A stretch of DNA of 64,000 nt from assembly GCA_028023455.1 (NCBI GenBank), contig JAQFVV010006272.1, positions 3,265,127 to 3,329,126 of the forward strand. The letters are read 5' to 3'. A model generated the notes under the pieces. It did no database searches, was not told the DNA's origin, and worked only from the letters and a program-made list of their open reading frames with translations. A program made the translations under genes and the position numbers. This DNA is from Epiperipatus broadwayi (Eukaryota > Onychophora > Udeonychophora > Euonychophora > Peripatidae). Positions 10,450-22,970 of this stretch are shown one piece after another. Within the stretch, counting starts at the first letter, position 1; each line of letters begins with the position of its first letter.

Positions 10450-12331
10450 TGTCCTGAAGTACATTGATATTTAATTGATTTTATGAGTCCCATGTTTTAA
10501 AAATATAAAGATTTAAAAATTAAGAGAATAAAATGTAAAACTAAAAAGCAGGGGGGAAGGGGGAATTTGTATTAAGTAAAATAAACTGTAAATGCTGTTT
10601 AGAATAATAAGCTGTTTAAAATAATAAGATTTTTTTTTTTTGTTTAAAAGAAGAAAAAAAAGTCTTGCAATAAATAAATGATTTAATATTCTTTAAATGA
10701 ATTTTTAATAAATAATAAAGAAATTTTGTTTTGTCTTATAATAAAATAAATAAATATATGTGCGTGTGTGTATGTAATTTGTAATAAAAAGTAGGCGCAG
10801 AAGCTGATTTTATTTCATGAGATGAACGCTGCTGCTAAATAAAGTTTTCCATTGTTTAAAACAGTATAAATACCTCAACATTTTATCATTTTTGGTCTGA
10901 CTTTTTCATTTTAATAAAATATTTCTTGAAGTAATATTTCCAAAAAATGTTGCATTGTTAAACCCAATGTATTTGCAGTTGACTGAAAGCCGCTCTCTAT
11001 GCATCTAAGATCTGTGATTAGTTCGGAAAGTAATCATGTTGGAATAGACTAAACAGACAGCAGAGTGCAAGAACACCAAACCAGCCATGAAAATCATACC
11101 AAGTCACAGGATCTATGGAAGAATCAGTTTACCAGTCATCGATGAGTTAAGAAATAATTCCATTATGCTGTTTCTGTCGTATTTTAAAACCTAGGTAATT
11201 ATTTGACTTTGATATCTAAACATTCCTGATTTTTTTTTTAAAATAAAGATAGACTTTATTAAAAGAACTTTGAACTTTTTGAATTAAACTTAAAAAAAAA
11301 AATAAACTTTAAACTTCAAAAAAATTAATATTTGCAATAATAAAATAAGTAAAAGCAGCTTCTATTAAATAATATTTTTGAAACAATGGCATGCATGTAT
11401 GTGTGATTTGATTTTTTTTAAACTTTAAAAAAAAAAGATAAAATAAAATATGATGTAACATGTATAATTTATTTGCTAAAGTAATATATTAAAATGCTTA
11501 TTTTAATCTTTAAAAAAAGAAGTGTGTGTGTCTCATTATAAGATAAAACGATTAATTTATTTTAAAATAATATTAAAAACACTTAAATTATTTTTCTTAA
11601 AACATTTATGTTTATTTCTGATATGTGTGGGTAAGTATAAATATTTATTTTCTTAATAAGAGTAGGAGGAAAAAAATCTAATCATTAATAATAGTATTTC
11701 AGAAAAGATTCGCTAAGTTAAATCTATAAATGTTTAGTATTCAGTATAATGTTGTTATTATTAGTTTTAAAGAATTGAAGTATTATTTTAAATGGTTCGG
11801 GGAAATTATTTTAGTTTTTTAAAAAAAATAGTAGTAGCTTAGAAGAGGCAGTGTTTAGGATATACCTTTTGATTGTCTGTTAGTGGATGGTTGGAACCGG
11901 TTAAGCTAGCAGGGATTGTTCAGGTACCAAATTGTGCTAATCAGATAAACATGCTAATTCTAATGTAATTAGCTGGTGCCTAAGGGATTTTTCTTTCTTC
12001 TTTAAAAATAAAAATAAAGTGCTTATTTGATTAATGTATATTTGGTAGTCGAGTGTTGAATATTATTGATAGTTCGCTATTGATAATAGTTGACACTTTA
12101 CCTGAAAACCAACCATTTTCTGAAAGGGAAATTTAGGAGGACAAAATATAGTAAAATATTATTTAATATTTTATTTGTCAATGGTAAATGTTTGTTGGTT
12201 CCTGTAAGTTTAAGTAATAAATTTTAAATTGTAGTTTTTATATCGTTAAGAGATTTTAACATAGTAAGTATTAAATAAATAGAAGTAGCAGTTAGTATTT
12301 GTTTTTATTGGTTGTTTGGAGGAGGTTGGTT

Positions 12332-12333
<2 letters not shown>
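10450..12333 (+). repeat. 3' LTR of element A
   Basis: About 1.88 kb, matching 4448-6288. It carries a small extra duplication near 10601-10635 (a repeated 'gctgttt(a)aaataataag'). It ends TTGGTTCA and is followed immediately by (TA)n. Confidence 0.95.

Positions 12334-12377
<44 letters not shown>
12333..12377. repeat. (TA)n microsatellite flanking element A
   Basis: About 43 bp of TA directly after the 3' LTR; a shorter TA run precedes the 5' LTR. It is the other half of the insertion target. Confidence 0.95.
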
Positions 12378-12380
<3 letters not shown>

Positions 12381-14385
12381 TTACCACAATCAGAGTAAAG
12401 AAAGTAAGCTTCCTATAGTAGCCCGACCATCATTTAAGAAAACTGATATATCCATATCAAGGTTGATTATAATACAAGATACCAATCTTATAGAAGTTAG
12501 TAGGGAAATAAAAGAAATTATAAAACTAATAAAAGAACTGGAGTGAGACTATGCTCAAGGAATCAATCTGGAACATGAATAGAAGTTCCTACAAAGCAAT
12601 CACCACTTTTATCTCCCATCCAATGTGCAAGTGAGACACCTATAATATATGGAAAACAGATAGAAAGAATAAATCCAGATAGAAAAGAAAGGTGATTTTA
12701 TGTTAGCACAAAGTGAAATATAAGAGGTTACTAATCTAATCTTCAATTAGGACCTATTTTGGAAGATATTTTCAAAAGATAAAGGATGGCTTGCTTCTTG
12801 CTGACTTTAGATTTGTTAAAAAATTAATGTTTAGATAAAATAAATATATAATGGATTTTTCATAAAAAATTATTTGACAAAAATGTCAAGAAACAACTAT
12901 ATACAAAAAATTATTGATGGTATTTTGACTGAAGCAGAGAAATGAAATGTTTCACAGTACCATTGTCTTTTCTTGGTAAGAGTATGTGTAACCATTATAT
13001 TGGCAATGCCAAAGTTACATTATTATATTTTTGGAAAATAACATAATATATCCAGTTGATTAATTTTCCCTTTGTTAAAAAAATAAGATATTCAAAAATT
13101 TTTACAGACATGATCCCAAATAGTTGTGAAAATACAATAAAAAATTATATGCAAATGAAGTTAAAAACTAAATAAAATGAGATAGGTTTCTATTATTCTC
13201 CCCATCTTGTTTTTGAAGTAGAAGAAAAAAAAACAAAAAGCACCAAAATCAATTATATATTAAGTGAAACAAGAAAATATACACAAAAAAGTAAACTTCT
13301 ATTTTTTTTATTTACTTAAAGTGACTTATATAAAAGATGAAGTGCTAAGTTAAAATAAATAGCTCATTTCTTTCTACCCTAGTGCAATTGCCTAATCTAT
13401 TTTCCTTATCAACTAATTTAAAAACTGCTTTTGATCAATAGAATTCTGCAAATAGATTATCATAAAAGAAATAAGGATACAGAAGCTTTGTGTGACTGCC
13501 CTTAATGCTTTATTTACTTAATAATACCAAAAAAAAAAAAGGAAAATATCTAAAAGTAAAAAAGAATGACTCTTAAGTTAGTGATAAGATATTTTAAAGC
13601 CATAACTTTTAATGCTTCTGCTATTGTTTGTTATTTATAAATATTCAAGACAAATAAAGGATAAAAATATTTGCAAACTTTAAAAAACTAAAGCATGAAA
13701 ACTATTTTAGAATATATCAAAATTACATTATTATGTTTTTTTTTTATTCATGAAGAAACTATAAGTATATAATATTTGAACTTGAATTATTTATAGCATG
13801 AACTGCATTGTAATATTTAATAATAAATTAAATGAAACTATTTCCAGAAAATCTATCTACCAATAAACAATGATTGTTTTTTCTATATGAGAGATAATTT
13901 ACTTTATCATCAGAGTAAGCATATTTGTAATAATAACAAAAAATCTTGTTTATTAAAAATTTTAAACTGGATATAATTTTTACAGTATTATGATAGTTTA
14001 AAATTACATCTTTCATTACCTAAACTAGGTTTTTAATATTTTCAAAAGCACTATAATTATCGTAGCTAAGCTGACTGGTTGTTTTTAAATTTCAGAAATA
14101 CTCTTTAAATGATACATTATTATAAAACGTTTACCACAATATTTACTGGAATACTGAATTCATTATTCTTTATTCCATGCAATTTGAGATGATTTTAACT
14201 GTTTTTATTGTTATCAAATGTAACTAACAGTATCTTATGTCATTGTTCCCCAACATAGATATTTGCAATAAGACATTACTAAAAACAAATAACAAAAGAA
14301 TATAAAAAAATCAAAAATAATACTAGATTTAAAAAAAAAATTGCTAAAGACAAAAAAATTAAACTTAATATAAGGTCTAGTCAAC
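12378..14385. other. No recognisable feature
   Basis: AT-rich sequence with many stops. No supported exon, RNA gene or mobile element was seen. Confidence 0.5.
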
Positions 14386-14479
14386 GCATTGGTGGCCTAG
14401 TGGTTAGCATAGCTGCCTTCCAAGCAGTTGGCCGGGGTTTACTTTCCGGTCAACGCATTTGACATATGAAAAAAAAAGA
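14386..14479 (+). mobile_element. tRNA-Gly(TCC)-derived SINE, best-preserved copy 3
   Basis: Positions 14386-14457 read almost as a whole tRNA-Gly(TCC). They have GCATTGGTGG at the 5' acceptor/D side, an A box (TGGCCTAGTGGTTAG), an anticodon loop with TCC (CTTCCAAGC), and a closing 3' acceptor strand CAACGCA. The T-arm is damaged (GGTTTACTTTCC instead of a normal B box). The unit continues with 'tttgacatatg' and a poly-A run. The tail is shared with copies at 1941, 2777 and 20190, which argues for a SINE family and against a host tRNA gene. Confidence 0.85.
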
Positions 14480-15597
14480 GGTCGAATTAATATATGAAAA
14501 ATTGATTATATATATATATTAAAGGAAAAATGGGAAATAATAGTGAGTAAAATTTACAAAAAATAAACAAACGGAAAGACAAATTACTACAATGCATTCA
14601 ACAGTTTTCAATATATATATATATATAATGCTATAATTAGTTAGCTAGTTTTCAAACTCCTGACAGTTTCAAAAACTTTTTATTTGTTCATGTGCTGAAA
14701 AATAACATTTCTTTATCAACAATTGCAAGAACTTCTGAAGCACACTGTTTTTATATTCAGATGACTTTTAGTTTAAAATTATATGTTTTCTTATCACAAA
14801 CTAGGTTTCAAAAGCATTTACTTCTAACATTTTCAAAAGCACTCAACTATTACCTTCAGTTAACTGTTAGTTAAAAATCTTCCTGTTTATAAATATTTCA
14901 GAAGTACTTAACTTTTATTATCAGGTGCAGTTAGTTGAAAATGATCTTGTTTTCTTATAACTAACACACAGGATAAGCACTTACCAGCAGGCTGTTGGTG
15001 AAAATTAACTTATCACTAGTTTAATTACATTAATTTTCAAATTGTCACCACCTGGAGTTAAAAATTGAAGTCTCTACAATTTTAAATTATGTATTTGTAT
15101 ATAGATGTGCATATATGTGGGTATGTGTAATAAATGTATATATTATGAAAGTACAGATGAAAGAGGTGCTAAGGGATGATGGGAAATCATCACTATCACA
15201 GACATAATAGCCATTAATCTTATTTTTATAGTTATAAAAAATGGGCAAAAAAAATGAGCGGGAACAAATAAATGATAATATGGCATTGCCAGCATTAATC
15301 ATCAAGAAACATAGTAGGCTAATCATTACCTAACCAATGTCAAACTTAGAGAATATTATAAAAACAATTACCAAATTTAATCTGCACACATGTTTTAAGT
15401 TCTAACATGTCTACAATAATAAACATAAATGCTGATCATCATTACTAATCTAGGCTACCTGGTACCATTAGTATAATGTTAAATATACTAGTTATCATCA
15501 TAAAACTTAGATACAGACTTTAAGAATGATCTTTACCATTCTACCATCCAAATAACTGCACAGAGAATCATCAGGATTTACACACACACTTATATAT
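14480..15597. other. AT-rich, with diverged internal repetition
   Basis: A loosely repeated 'ttttcaaaagca' motif occurs near 14035, 14805 and 14830 with similar surroundings, suggesting old tandem duplications. No gene is supported. The 79-codon minus frame at 15087-15326 has no recognisable domain. Confidence 0.4.
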
Positions 15598-17350
15598 TGT
15601 GACACATATTTACGTGTTACATAGAATGATTTAAAAATAAAAACTAAAAAGAGAAAAAGAAAATGTTATATATATATTAAATAAAAATAAAAAAGAAGTC
15701 AATTTAGTAGGTAAAAATATATATATTTTTTAAAATTAAATCAAAAGGCAGAGTAAAGCTTATTAAAATATAGGAATCTTTTTTAATTTAATATTTAAAA
15801 AAACCAGTTATCTGCTGTCTTTTAACTTAAAAAAAAAGAATTCTGATAGATTATAAATAAATAAAAATTGTAAAGTTAACTATATAAAAGTAACTATAAA
15901 GTTTTTTTTAAAATAATTTTGTTGCATAAACAATAATCGAAACTAAGTAATTAGTAATCTAATTAAAGATCTCTAATTTGTATAAATTATCTGATCAGAA
16001 GGAATTTGATTTTATTAGAAATTAGTTTTTCCATGTGATTACACATTAAGTTTGATCAAGTTTTAATTAAAAAGTCAGAAGAGAAGATTAAGAATTTGAA
16101 AACTAATTAATAACATGGGTGGCCACAATGGATGATAAATGTATTTAAGTTACAAACTTCCTATTGTTCTTTTAACAATTCTTGCTGTGGGAAGTCTGCA
16201 GAGTTTTTCTGAATTTTCTGTTAAGATTCCATTATTTAGTTTGCTGTTAAGTCAGTTACATTGCTAAACTTTCTTTGTTATACAAAATTTCCTTTCATCA
16301 AACAGGAATGTATATCAGTATTTTCAGATATCTTAACAATCATGCAATGCTAAACCACAGTGGTGTGTTCATTTGGGTTTCACTGCCTGTTTTTATCAAC
16401 ATCTGATGTCTGATATGAATTAAAGACCTTTGTCTACCATTGCTGAGATCCATGTCTGTAAATATAGATGTTACTGTGAACAAGATCAAGATATGTGCCA
16501 GCCCAAACTAGAGTAGAAAACAACTTCTGAAAGAACCTAGAAATGCCACTAATAAACTTCATTACTTTCAATGAGGAGAGGAGTAATTACTCCAGAAACA
16601 AAGCTACAACAAAAATCTAGGTAAATGTAAAATATCAAATTCAATGTCTAGACAAACTGTTATTCTTTTGAAACTTTATAACTAAAAGCAATTGGTTGTT
16701 TACTCTTATTTTAGAAATGGTCTAATCCTTAGCAAAGAAGGCCATAATTTATTTACTTCACTTTTATTTGACTATTATGTTAATGATTTACTTTGTTTTG
16801 TATATGTAAATAAAATGTTATTTTAATTTGTTAATTTGGCTTAGTTCTCTCCATATCTCACCATATAACATTTTCATTGCCATAAAAAAGTATTAAGTAA
16901 ATTTAGAGTTAATTATATACATGTATTATAAATGTACTTGCTCTGATAATCTGATTTAATCCAGTTTTGTACTCTTTGTGCTAGCTAGGTAAATTCAAGC
17001 ACTGGAAGTGTTTTAAAACTTTTCTTTGTGGATATTTTTAGTCAGCTGACTAATAGCACCCAGGAATCATCCCAATGTAAATAAAATTATCCGCAAAAGG
17101 TGTGTTTGCTTCTGAAGCCTTGGAACAAATATAACAGTCTGAAAAGATGGTTGTAGGTCATATATATTTTAAACTATCCAAGTCTGCTGATTAGTATGGT
17201 TAATATGTAAAAATATGGACCATATTAACTCCTCTTTTTGAAATAACAAACTCTGCTAAATGCATAAAATATTTATTTATAGATTTAAAAATGTCAATTT
17301 AATTTGAATGTAAGGCATGCTATGGTAATTAATGTATTTTGCTATAAATG
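15598..17350 (+). repeat. 5' LTR of element C
   Basis: About 1.75 kb, alignable by eye with 20350-22390. The 3' boundary is only approximate (somewhere in 17335-17355) because both copies end in AT-rich sequence. I could not identify a convincing primer-binding site after it. This copy lacks the 360-bp insertion and shows the empty target near 15945-15960. Confidence 0.85.
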
Positions 17351-17930
17351 TCATCCAATATAAAGGCTGAATTCTCATTAAGTATCTCTTCAATGTGCCT
17401 TAACAAATCCATTTCATTTGCATTGAATTTAAAAATTTGAGCAAGTAACTCATTTTTAATTACCATCATAAAGTGACAGATATCAGACAAAAATAATTAT
17501 AATAAAATAAAAGTTAAAATTTGTGAGAGATGTGACATGGAAAAAATAGCCAAAATTAAAATAACTTTATGGATTAACTCGAAGTTAAAAGAATAGATAA
17601 GGTTTAAACTAAATAAATAAGTAATTATGGAGAGACATATAAAAACAAATATACAATAGTAGAAATGGAAAGAATCTTAAGTAATCAGACAAATAATGAT
17701 AGAGGGGATTGTGGTGTGAAAGATTGGATGAACATACTGATCAAGCAAAAAAATAAATTAAAAAGTTATTATTGCCTAAGATTAATTAAAAGAAACAATA
17801 AAACAACTGTAATATTATTATTTAAGACATATAATAAAATCAAATAGGATAAATATGTACTAGAGCATGAATGAAGTGGAAGTTCAAGACAAAGAATTAG
17901 TAAATGTTACCATGAGGAACAGCAACAATA

Positions 17931-19320
17931 TTGACCCAAAGAAAGGGAATCTCAACTAATATAGAAAACAGTGACATCATTATCATGATGACTAAAATGA
18001 TTGAAGAACTTAAAAGTCTAAATAATGAGACAAATATAAAACTTCAAAAACAAAATGAGATCTTCGAAGAACTTAAAAAACAAAATGATGAACTTAAAAA
18101 TCAACAAAAAGAAACAGCTGAAGAAAGTAAAAAACAAAATAATGAAATAAATATAAAATTGGATAAAATGGATGATGAGCTTAAAAGTCAATATAACAAC
18201 ACAAACAAAAAATGAGAAAGTCAAGCTGAAATGTTTGAAAAATTAGAGCAGCAAATTACATCAGTGTATGACAAATTGAAAGAAGAAATTATAATAGAAA
18301 TCAATGGAAATATAAAGCAGGTTGAAAGCTAAATAGAGACAGCTTACCAAGAAATTGAAAAAATTAAAATAGTTCAAGAAAAAAATTAGAACTGTTACAT
18401 GAGGTAGTGACAGAAAATAAACAGGAGAATGAAAAGATAGTCAAGAATATGAGGGTTGAAATAAATAATTTAGCCAAGAAGATAGATAAACTTGAGTTTA
18501 AAAGTAGGCAAAATAAAATGTAAAAAAATTGGAAAATGTAATGTTAGTAATTGTGAGTAGGTAAGCATGAAATATAAGTACACATATAGAAAGTAATAAT
18601 CCTACAATAGTGAACCAATTTTTAAACAAGAATATTTTCAGGTTACATGGGGGAGGATCCAACACAACATATTAGCAGCTTGGAATGATACTTTATATTT
18701 GAGCCAGCTAAGTGATGAGGCTATGATTGCATCACATGGCTGGGACTCCCTGTTTAAAAAAACCAACAACTTTTCATGAATCTACCAGAGTGAATAGTGT
18801 CAGAAAAAATATTAGACACCATGTGTTGCAAGACAAATGGCAACATGGTGAGCTTTCACTCCATTATTCTAAAAACAAGTTGTCAAATTATGTATTTTAA
18901 TGGCCAGCCCATTATTTAATCAAAAAATTATTGGGATAGTGTGAGATAATTTTCCTCATAATGTCAAAGAAATGCTCATCAGAATTGAGAGAAAAACTGT
19001 CAAGCAGTTAGCTGAATTACTGAATGCTTTTGATAGCACCAGACCTAGTTATGAGACCAAGGATTGGGGATTTAAACCCCAACCAAAAAAACCAACAGTA
19101 AATGCAATGAAATTTGGTTCTAGGAGAAATTCCTGAAGTGGATCAAGAAAAATATGATTTTTTCATAGTCCTGAGAGAACAAAAATCTTCAGATAAAACG
19201 GAAGTGACTCAGATCTCACTTGGCCAAAACAATATGAAAAACCAAAAGGTGATTCACAATCCCCTGCATGAGCAGCTATTTCAGAAAAAATCAGAAGCAA
19301 GAGCTACCTGATATAAACTA
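17931..19320 (+). pseudogene. gag: Coiled-coil gag of element C, broken
   Basis: The first open segment (17931-18215, 94 codons) is almost entirely charged and polar heptad-like sequence (for example EELKKQNDELKNQQKE), a predicted coiled coil. It continues past a TGA and a frameshift to about 18525. From about 18640 to 19310 a Gag capsid-like stretch follows with several stops, including 'DPTQHISSLE' and a C-terminal helical part 'EMLIRIERKTVKQLAELLNA'. The order (coiled coil, then capsid) is known from animal Gypsy-like Gag proteins. No zinc knuckle or protease follows. This is a decayed structural protein gene with no host function evident. Confidence 0.7.
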
Positions 19321-20189
19321 AATTAATAAGCAAACGATCCTCTGGCTTGATTTAGAAAAACAACCTCAGATAATGTAATATGAAAATAATTTAAAATAGA
19401 AATGTTAAAAATGATTTAAAATAGAAATGTTTTCTAATGAAAAGGGGTGAAAATTTTTTATTTGCATCCAAATAAACCTTTTAAAAGAAAAATAAATTTA
19501 AATAATAGGTATTATAAGTACAAATCAGATTAATAACATGCAAAATTTTATGAGCAAACCAGCTTAATATGTTTGTGATTTAAACACAACAGAGCATGAT
19601 AAAATAAATAGGGAAAAATATTAAAATGTAGCATATTGAAAGTGAAAAATAAAGAAAGAAAATAATAATAAATATTGGACATTGATGAAAAATAATCCCA
19701 ATTATGCCGTTTATTTCAGTACATGTCAAGCAATGATGAGTAAATAGATTGTAGATTGAGCTATGTATAAGTATGTAGGTACATCTAGGAATTTACAATG
19801 ATATTTTGTGTTTGGTTAAACTGTTTCTTTATGAAAACATTAATCTGCAAATGGATTTGTGCATCAAGTCAGTTTACAATGATGATGTGCCTGTAGAGAA
19901 AAGTTCTGGGATCATTAAGAGCATAGCAGGATGCAAAATTCTCAGCTTGTTAATAACCAAAAATATCTTAAGCCAAATGCACAATACAAATAATCCTGTC
20001 ATTTTTAGATTTCAAGTCATGTTTTTCAACCATATTGCACTAAATTTGGCCTATACTGTAGTCACAACTTCTGCAAAAAATTAAATGAAGTTTAATCAAC
20101 ACAGAAATTACCTCTGTGTGTTATGTAAAGTTATTATGTTGTATACTCCTCTATGTACTTGCTCATCATAAATCTCACACATTGTGATA

Positions 20190-20275
20190 CGTATCAAGCA
20201 AGTAGTTGGTTGCAGACGGGTGTGGGTTCGTGTCCCGGCAGATGCTATGACATATGAAAAAAATAAAAATAAAAG
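20190..20275 (+). mobile_element. tRNA-derived SINE, partial copy 4
   Basis: A B-box region 'gggttcgtgtcccgg' is followed by 'cagatgctatgacatatg' and an A-rich tail. The A-box half is poorly preserved. The tail matches copies at 1941, 2777 and 14386. It is nested in the internal region of element C. Confidence 0.7.
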
Positions 20276-20336
20276 TAGATAATTAAAATTGGTCAATGCC
20301 TAAGGGAAGAAATTGATGAAATTTTACTTCTAAACT

Positions 20337-20349
20337 GGGAGAGAGGTAA
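20337..20349 (+). other. Polypurine tract of element C
   Basis: GGGAGAGAGGTAA directly precedes TGTGACAC of the second LTR. Its position and composition fit a plus-strand primer site and set the + orientation, in agreement with the gag frame. Confidence 0.8.
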
Positions 20350-22390
20350 TGTGACACACACATATATATATAAAGAACAATTTAAAATAAATATTGAAAG
20401 AGAAAAACAAAATATATTTTTTAAAAAATAAAAAAAAGGAGATAGTTAATTTAGTAGGTAAAAATAGAAATATATTTTTCTTTACGGGGTAAATAGAATT
20501 TTTTTTTAATTTAATATTTATGAAACCACTTATCTACTCTCTTTTAACTAAAAAAAGAATTCTGATAGATTATAATAAATAAAAGAATGAATTATAAATT
20601 TAATTATGTAAAATTAACTATAAAGTTACTTCTGAAAAATTTTTGTTTTATAAACAATAATTGAAACTAGATAATTAGTGTGTTTATATGTTGGACTATT
20701 TACATCATCTAATATGAGTATTGAATTTAGTAGGATGGCTCAGTTAGTTAGAGTGTTACCTTAAAATTCGATATTCAAGAATCTAAGGGTTCAGGTCCGA
20801 TTCCCATGCTAATACTGTGACTGGTCAGGCCGAAAACAATTGAAGAAAAGGGGGAAATAATAACTTTCAAAATGCTGTGCATATGGTAACCTGTGTGCTA
20901 TTAGTAACAGTTGAATATATTTGGAATATTTAAATAAAATAAAATTTTTCTAAAGATGTTAAATACTCATATTAAATGGTGGAAATAGTCCAACATATAA
21001 ATACAATTAAAACACGATCATCACATACCTTCAGGAAAACACTAGATAATTAGTGATCGAATTAAAGATCTCTAATTTCTGTAAATTATCTGATCAAAGG
21101 AATTTGGTTTTATTAGAAATTAGTTTTTCCTACTGATTAGATAATAATTTTGATCAAGTTGTAATTAAAAAGTAAATAGATTAACTAATTAAAAGAAATT
21201 GAAAACTAATTAATAACATGGATGGTCACAATGGATGATAAAGGTATATAACTATGAATTCTATATCTTATTCTTATGACAATTCTTGATGTGAGAAGTT
21301 TATAGAGTTTTTCTGGATTTGCTGTTAACTCTGTTAAGCATTCTTTGCTATAGAAAATTACCTGTTCATCCATCAGGGAAGTATAGTGATATTTGTGAAT
21401 ATGTTAACCTTGCCACGCACTGCTAAATCACAGAGGGGTGCTCAGTTGGATTTCACTCCCCATTTTTTTTGACATCTGTGTCTGACATGCAGTAAAGAGC
21501 TCTGTCCACAACTGCTGAGATCCATGTCTGTAAATATAGATTTTATTGTAACCAATACAAAGATATGTGTCAACCCAGATTAGAGGAGCAAACTGCTGCC
21601 ACTAGAAGTAGGAATGCTGCTAATAAACTCTCCAAAATGAAGAGGGGTGATTTCTCCAGCAACAATGCTTCAACAAAAACCTAGATAAATATAAAATACC
21701 AAATTCAATTTATGTCTGGACAAGTGGGTATTCTTTTGAAACTTTATAACTAAAAGCAATTGGGTTGTTTACCTTTATTTTAGAAATGGACTAATCCTTA
21801 TCAAAATTGCCATAATTTTTTTACTTCACTTTTATGTTAATGTTTTACTTTTTTATTGTGTGTGTAAATAAACATGTTATTTTATTTTGTTAATTTGGCT
21901 TAGTTCTCTTCTCCCATATCTCACCAAATAATATTTTCATTACCATATAATAGTATTAAGTAAATTTAAAGTTAATTATATACATGCATTATAAATATAC
22001 TTGCTCTGATAACCTTATTTAAGCCAGTTTTATACTCTTTGTGCTAATCACATATAATTCAGCCCTGGAAGGGTTTTATACCCTTTCTTTTGTTGATATT
22101 TCTAGTCAGTTGATTAGTGGTGATGGGAATCATCCCCAATATAAATAAAAAATATACACAGAAAACATTTGCTTCTTGCAGCCTTAGAGCATATATAATG
22201 GTCTGGAAAGAGGCCATGGGTTTTATATTTTATACCATCCCAATTTGATTGTTAGTATGGATAATATGTAAAAAAATTAACCGTATTAATTTCTCTTACT
22301 GAAATAATGAAATCCACTAAATCCATAAAATATTTTTTTATAAATTTAGTTTATATGTAAGTCATGTTATTGTAAATAGCATATATTTTT
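20350..22390 (+). repeat. 3' LTR of element C, interrupted
   Basis: About 2.04 kb, equal to the 5' LTR plus a 360-bp insertion and its 15-bp target duplication. Aligned blocks include the 'aattctgatagattata' region and the 'ccatgtctgtaaatatagat' region. The 3' boundary is approximate. Confidence 0.85.
20681..21040 (+). mobile_element. tRNA-like element with inverted-repeat arms and 15-bp TSD
   Basis: The insertion is bounded by ACTAGATAATTAGTG at 20666-20680 and 21041-21055; the sister LTR (near 15950) has one related copy, so the ends are well fixed. Inside, an A-box-like TGGCTCAGTTAG (20736) and a B-box-like GGTCCGATTCCC (about 20794-20805) suggest a tRNA-derived head. About 42 bp at the left end (20681-20722) recurs inverted at 20962-21003 with about three mismatches, 37 bp short of the right end. 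There is no poly-A tail. It has SINE-like and fold-back-like traits; class unresolved. Confidence 0.85.
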
Positions 22391-22659
22391 GTTATAATAT
22401 ATATTGAAACATTCAGATCTGTATATTATCCTGTTTCACCTACTATATGCTATAGTAGTATTTTATTTCTATATATATATACACCCAAATCCTCGTACAT
22501 TAGACTAATTTTAAAATTAATAGTTATAGTTATATGTGTGTGCATATATTAGAACCTACATTTCTGGATGTGTATGTATATGTGTAACAAATCAGTGTAT
22601 TCACACATATAAGTATTTTATTTTAATAAATATAAGTCTTGTTGTATGTGAAAACAAAA

Positions 22660-22704
<45 letters not shown>

Positions 22705-22970
22705 AAGAAATAATGTTATAGATTTAAAGCATTATAGATTTTCTTTTATTTTAAAATTATTGTAAAATTAATATAGAAATTATAATATTTCGGCATATAT
22801 AGATAAATTAAGCTTAAACGTGTTACATACAGAGTAAAATGTTTACCAAGTTTCAGATTTGTTTTTTATAAAAAATAATTTAATAAAATTAATCTTCTCA
22901 CTATATTTTGACTTATTTAAAAAGTTAAAGCAAAAATAAATTTTAAAATAAGTTTGAATAAATTAACCTA
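22391..22970. other. AT-rich flank with (TA)n run
   Basis: Contains a (TA)n run at 22662-22699. I see no gene; the small plus-strand frame over the run is repeat-encoded. Confidence 0.55.

Larger units (their letters stand above)
4448..12333 (+). mobile_element. Element A: full-length, decayed Ty3/Gypsy LTR retrotransposon
   Basis: Two direct LTRs (4448-6288 and 10450-12333) begin TGT and end TTCA. They enclose a tRNA-Lys-like primer site, gag, then protease, reverse transcriptase, RNase H and integrase in Ty3/Gypsy order, and a polypurine tract. Both outer flanks are (TA)n, so the target duplication is hidden in the repeat. The LTRs are unusually long for this superfamily. They differ by many substitutions and some indels, and the coding region has several stops and frameshifts, so the copy is inactive and not recent. 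No env frame lies between integrase (ends 10269) and the 3' LTR. Confidence 0.96.
15598..22390 (+). mobile_element. Element C: gag-only LTR retroelement with nested insertions
   Basis: Two long direct repeats start with the same TGTGACACA, at 15598 and 20350. The internal region of about 3 kb holds a broken coiled-coil gag (17931-19320), and a purine tract sits directly before the second repeat. The left flank is TA-rich (cttatatat). No protease, reverse transcriptase or integrase motif is visible, so it resembles a large non-autonomous LTR derivative. The 3' LTR carries a 360-bp element (20681-21040) and the internal region a SINE copy (about 20190-20275). The exact 3' ends of the LTRs are uncertain. 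Confidence 0.85.

Noticed and set aside
14386-14457. Functional tRNA-Gly gene
   Set aside because: The B box is damaged and the unit carries the SINE tail and poly-A shared with other copies.
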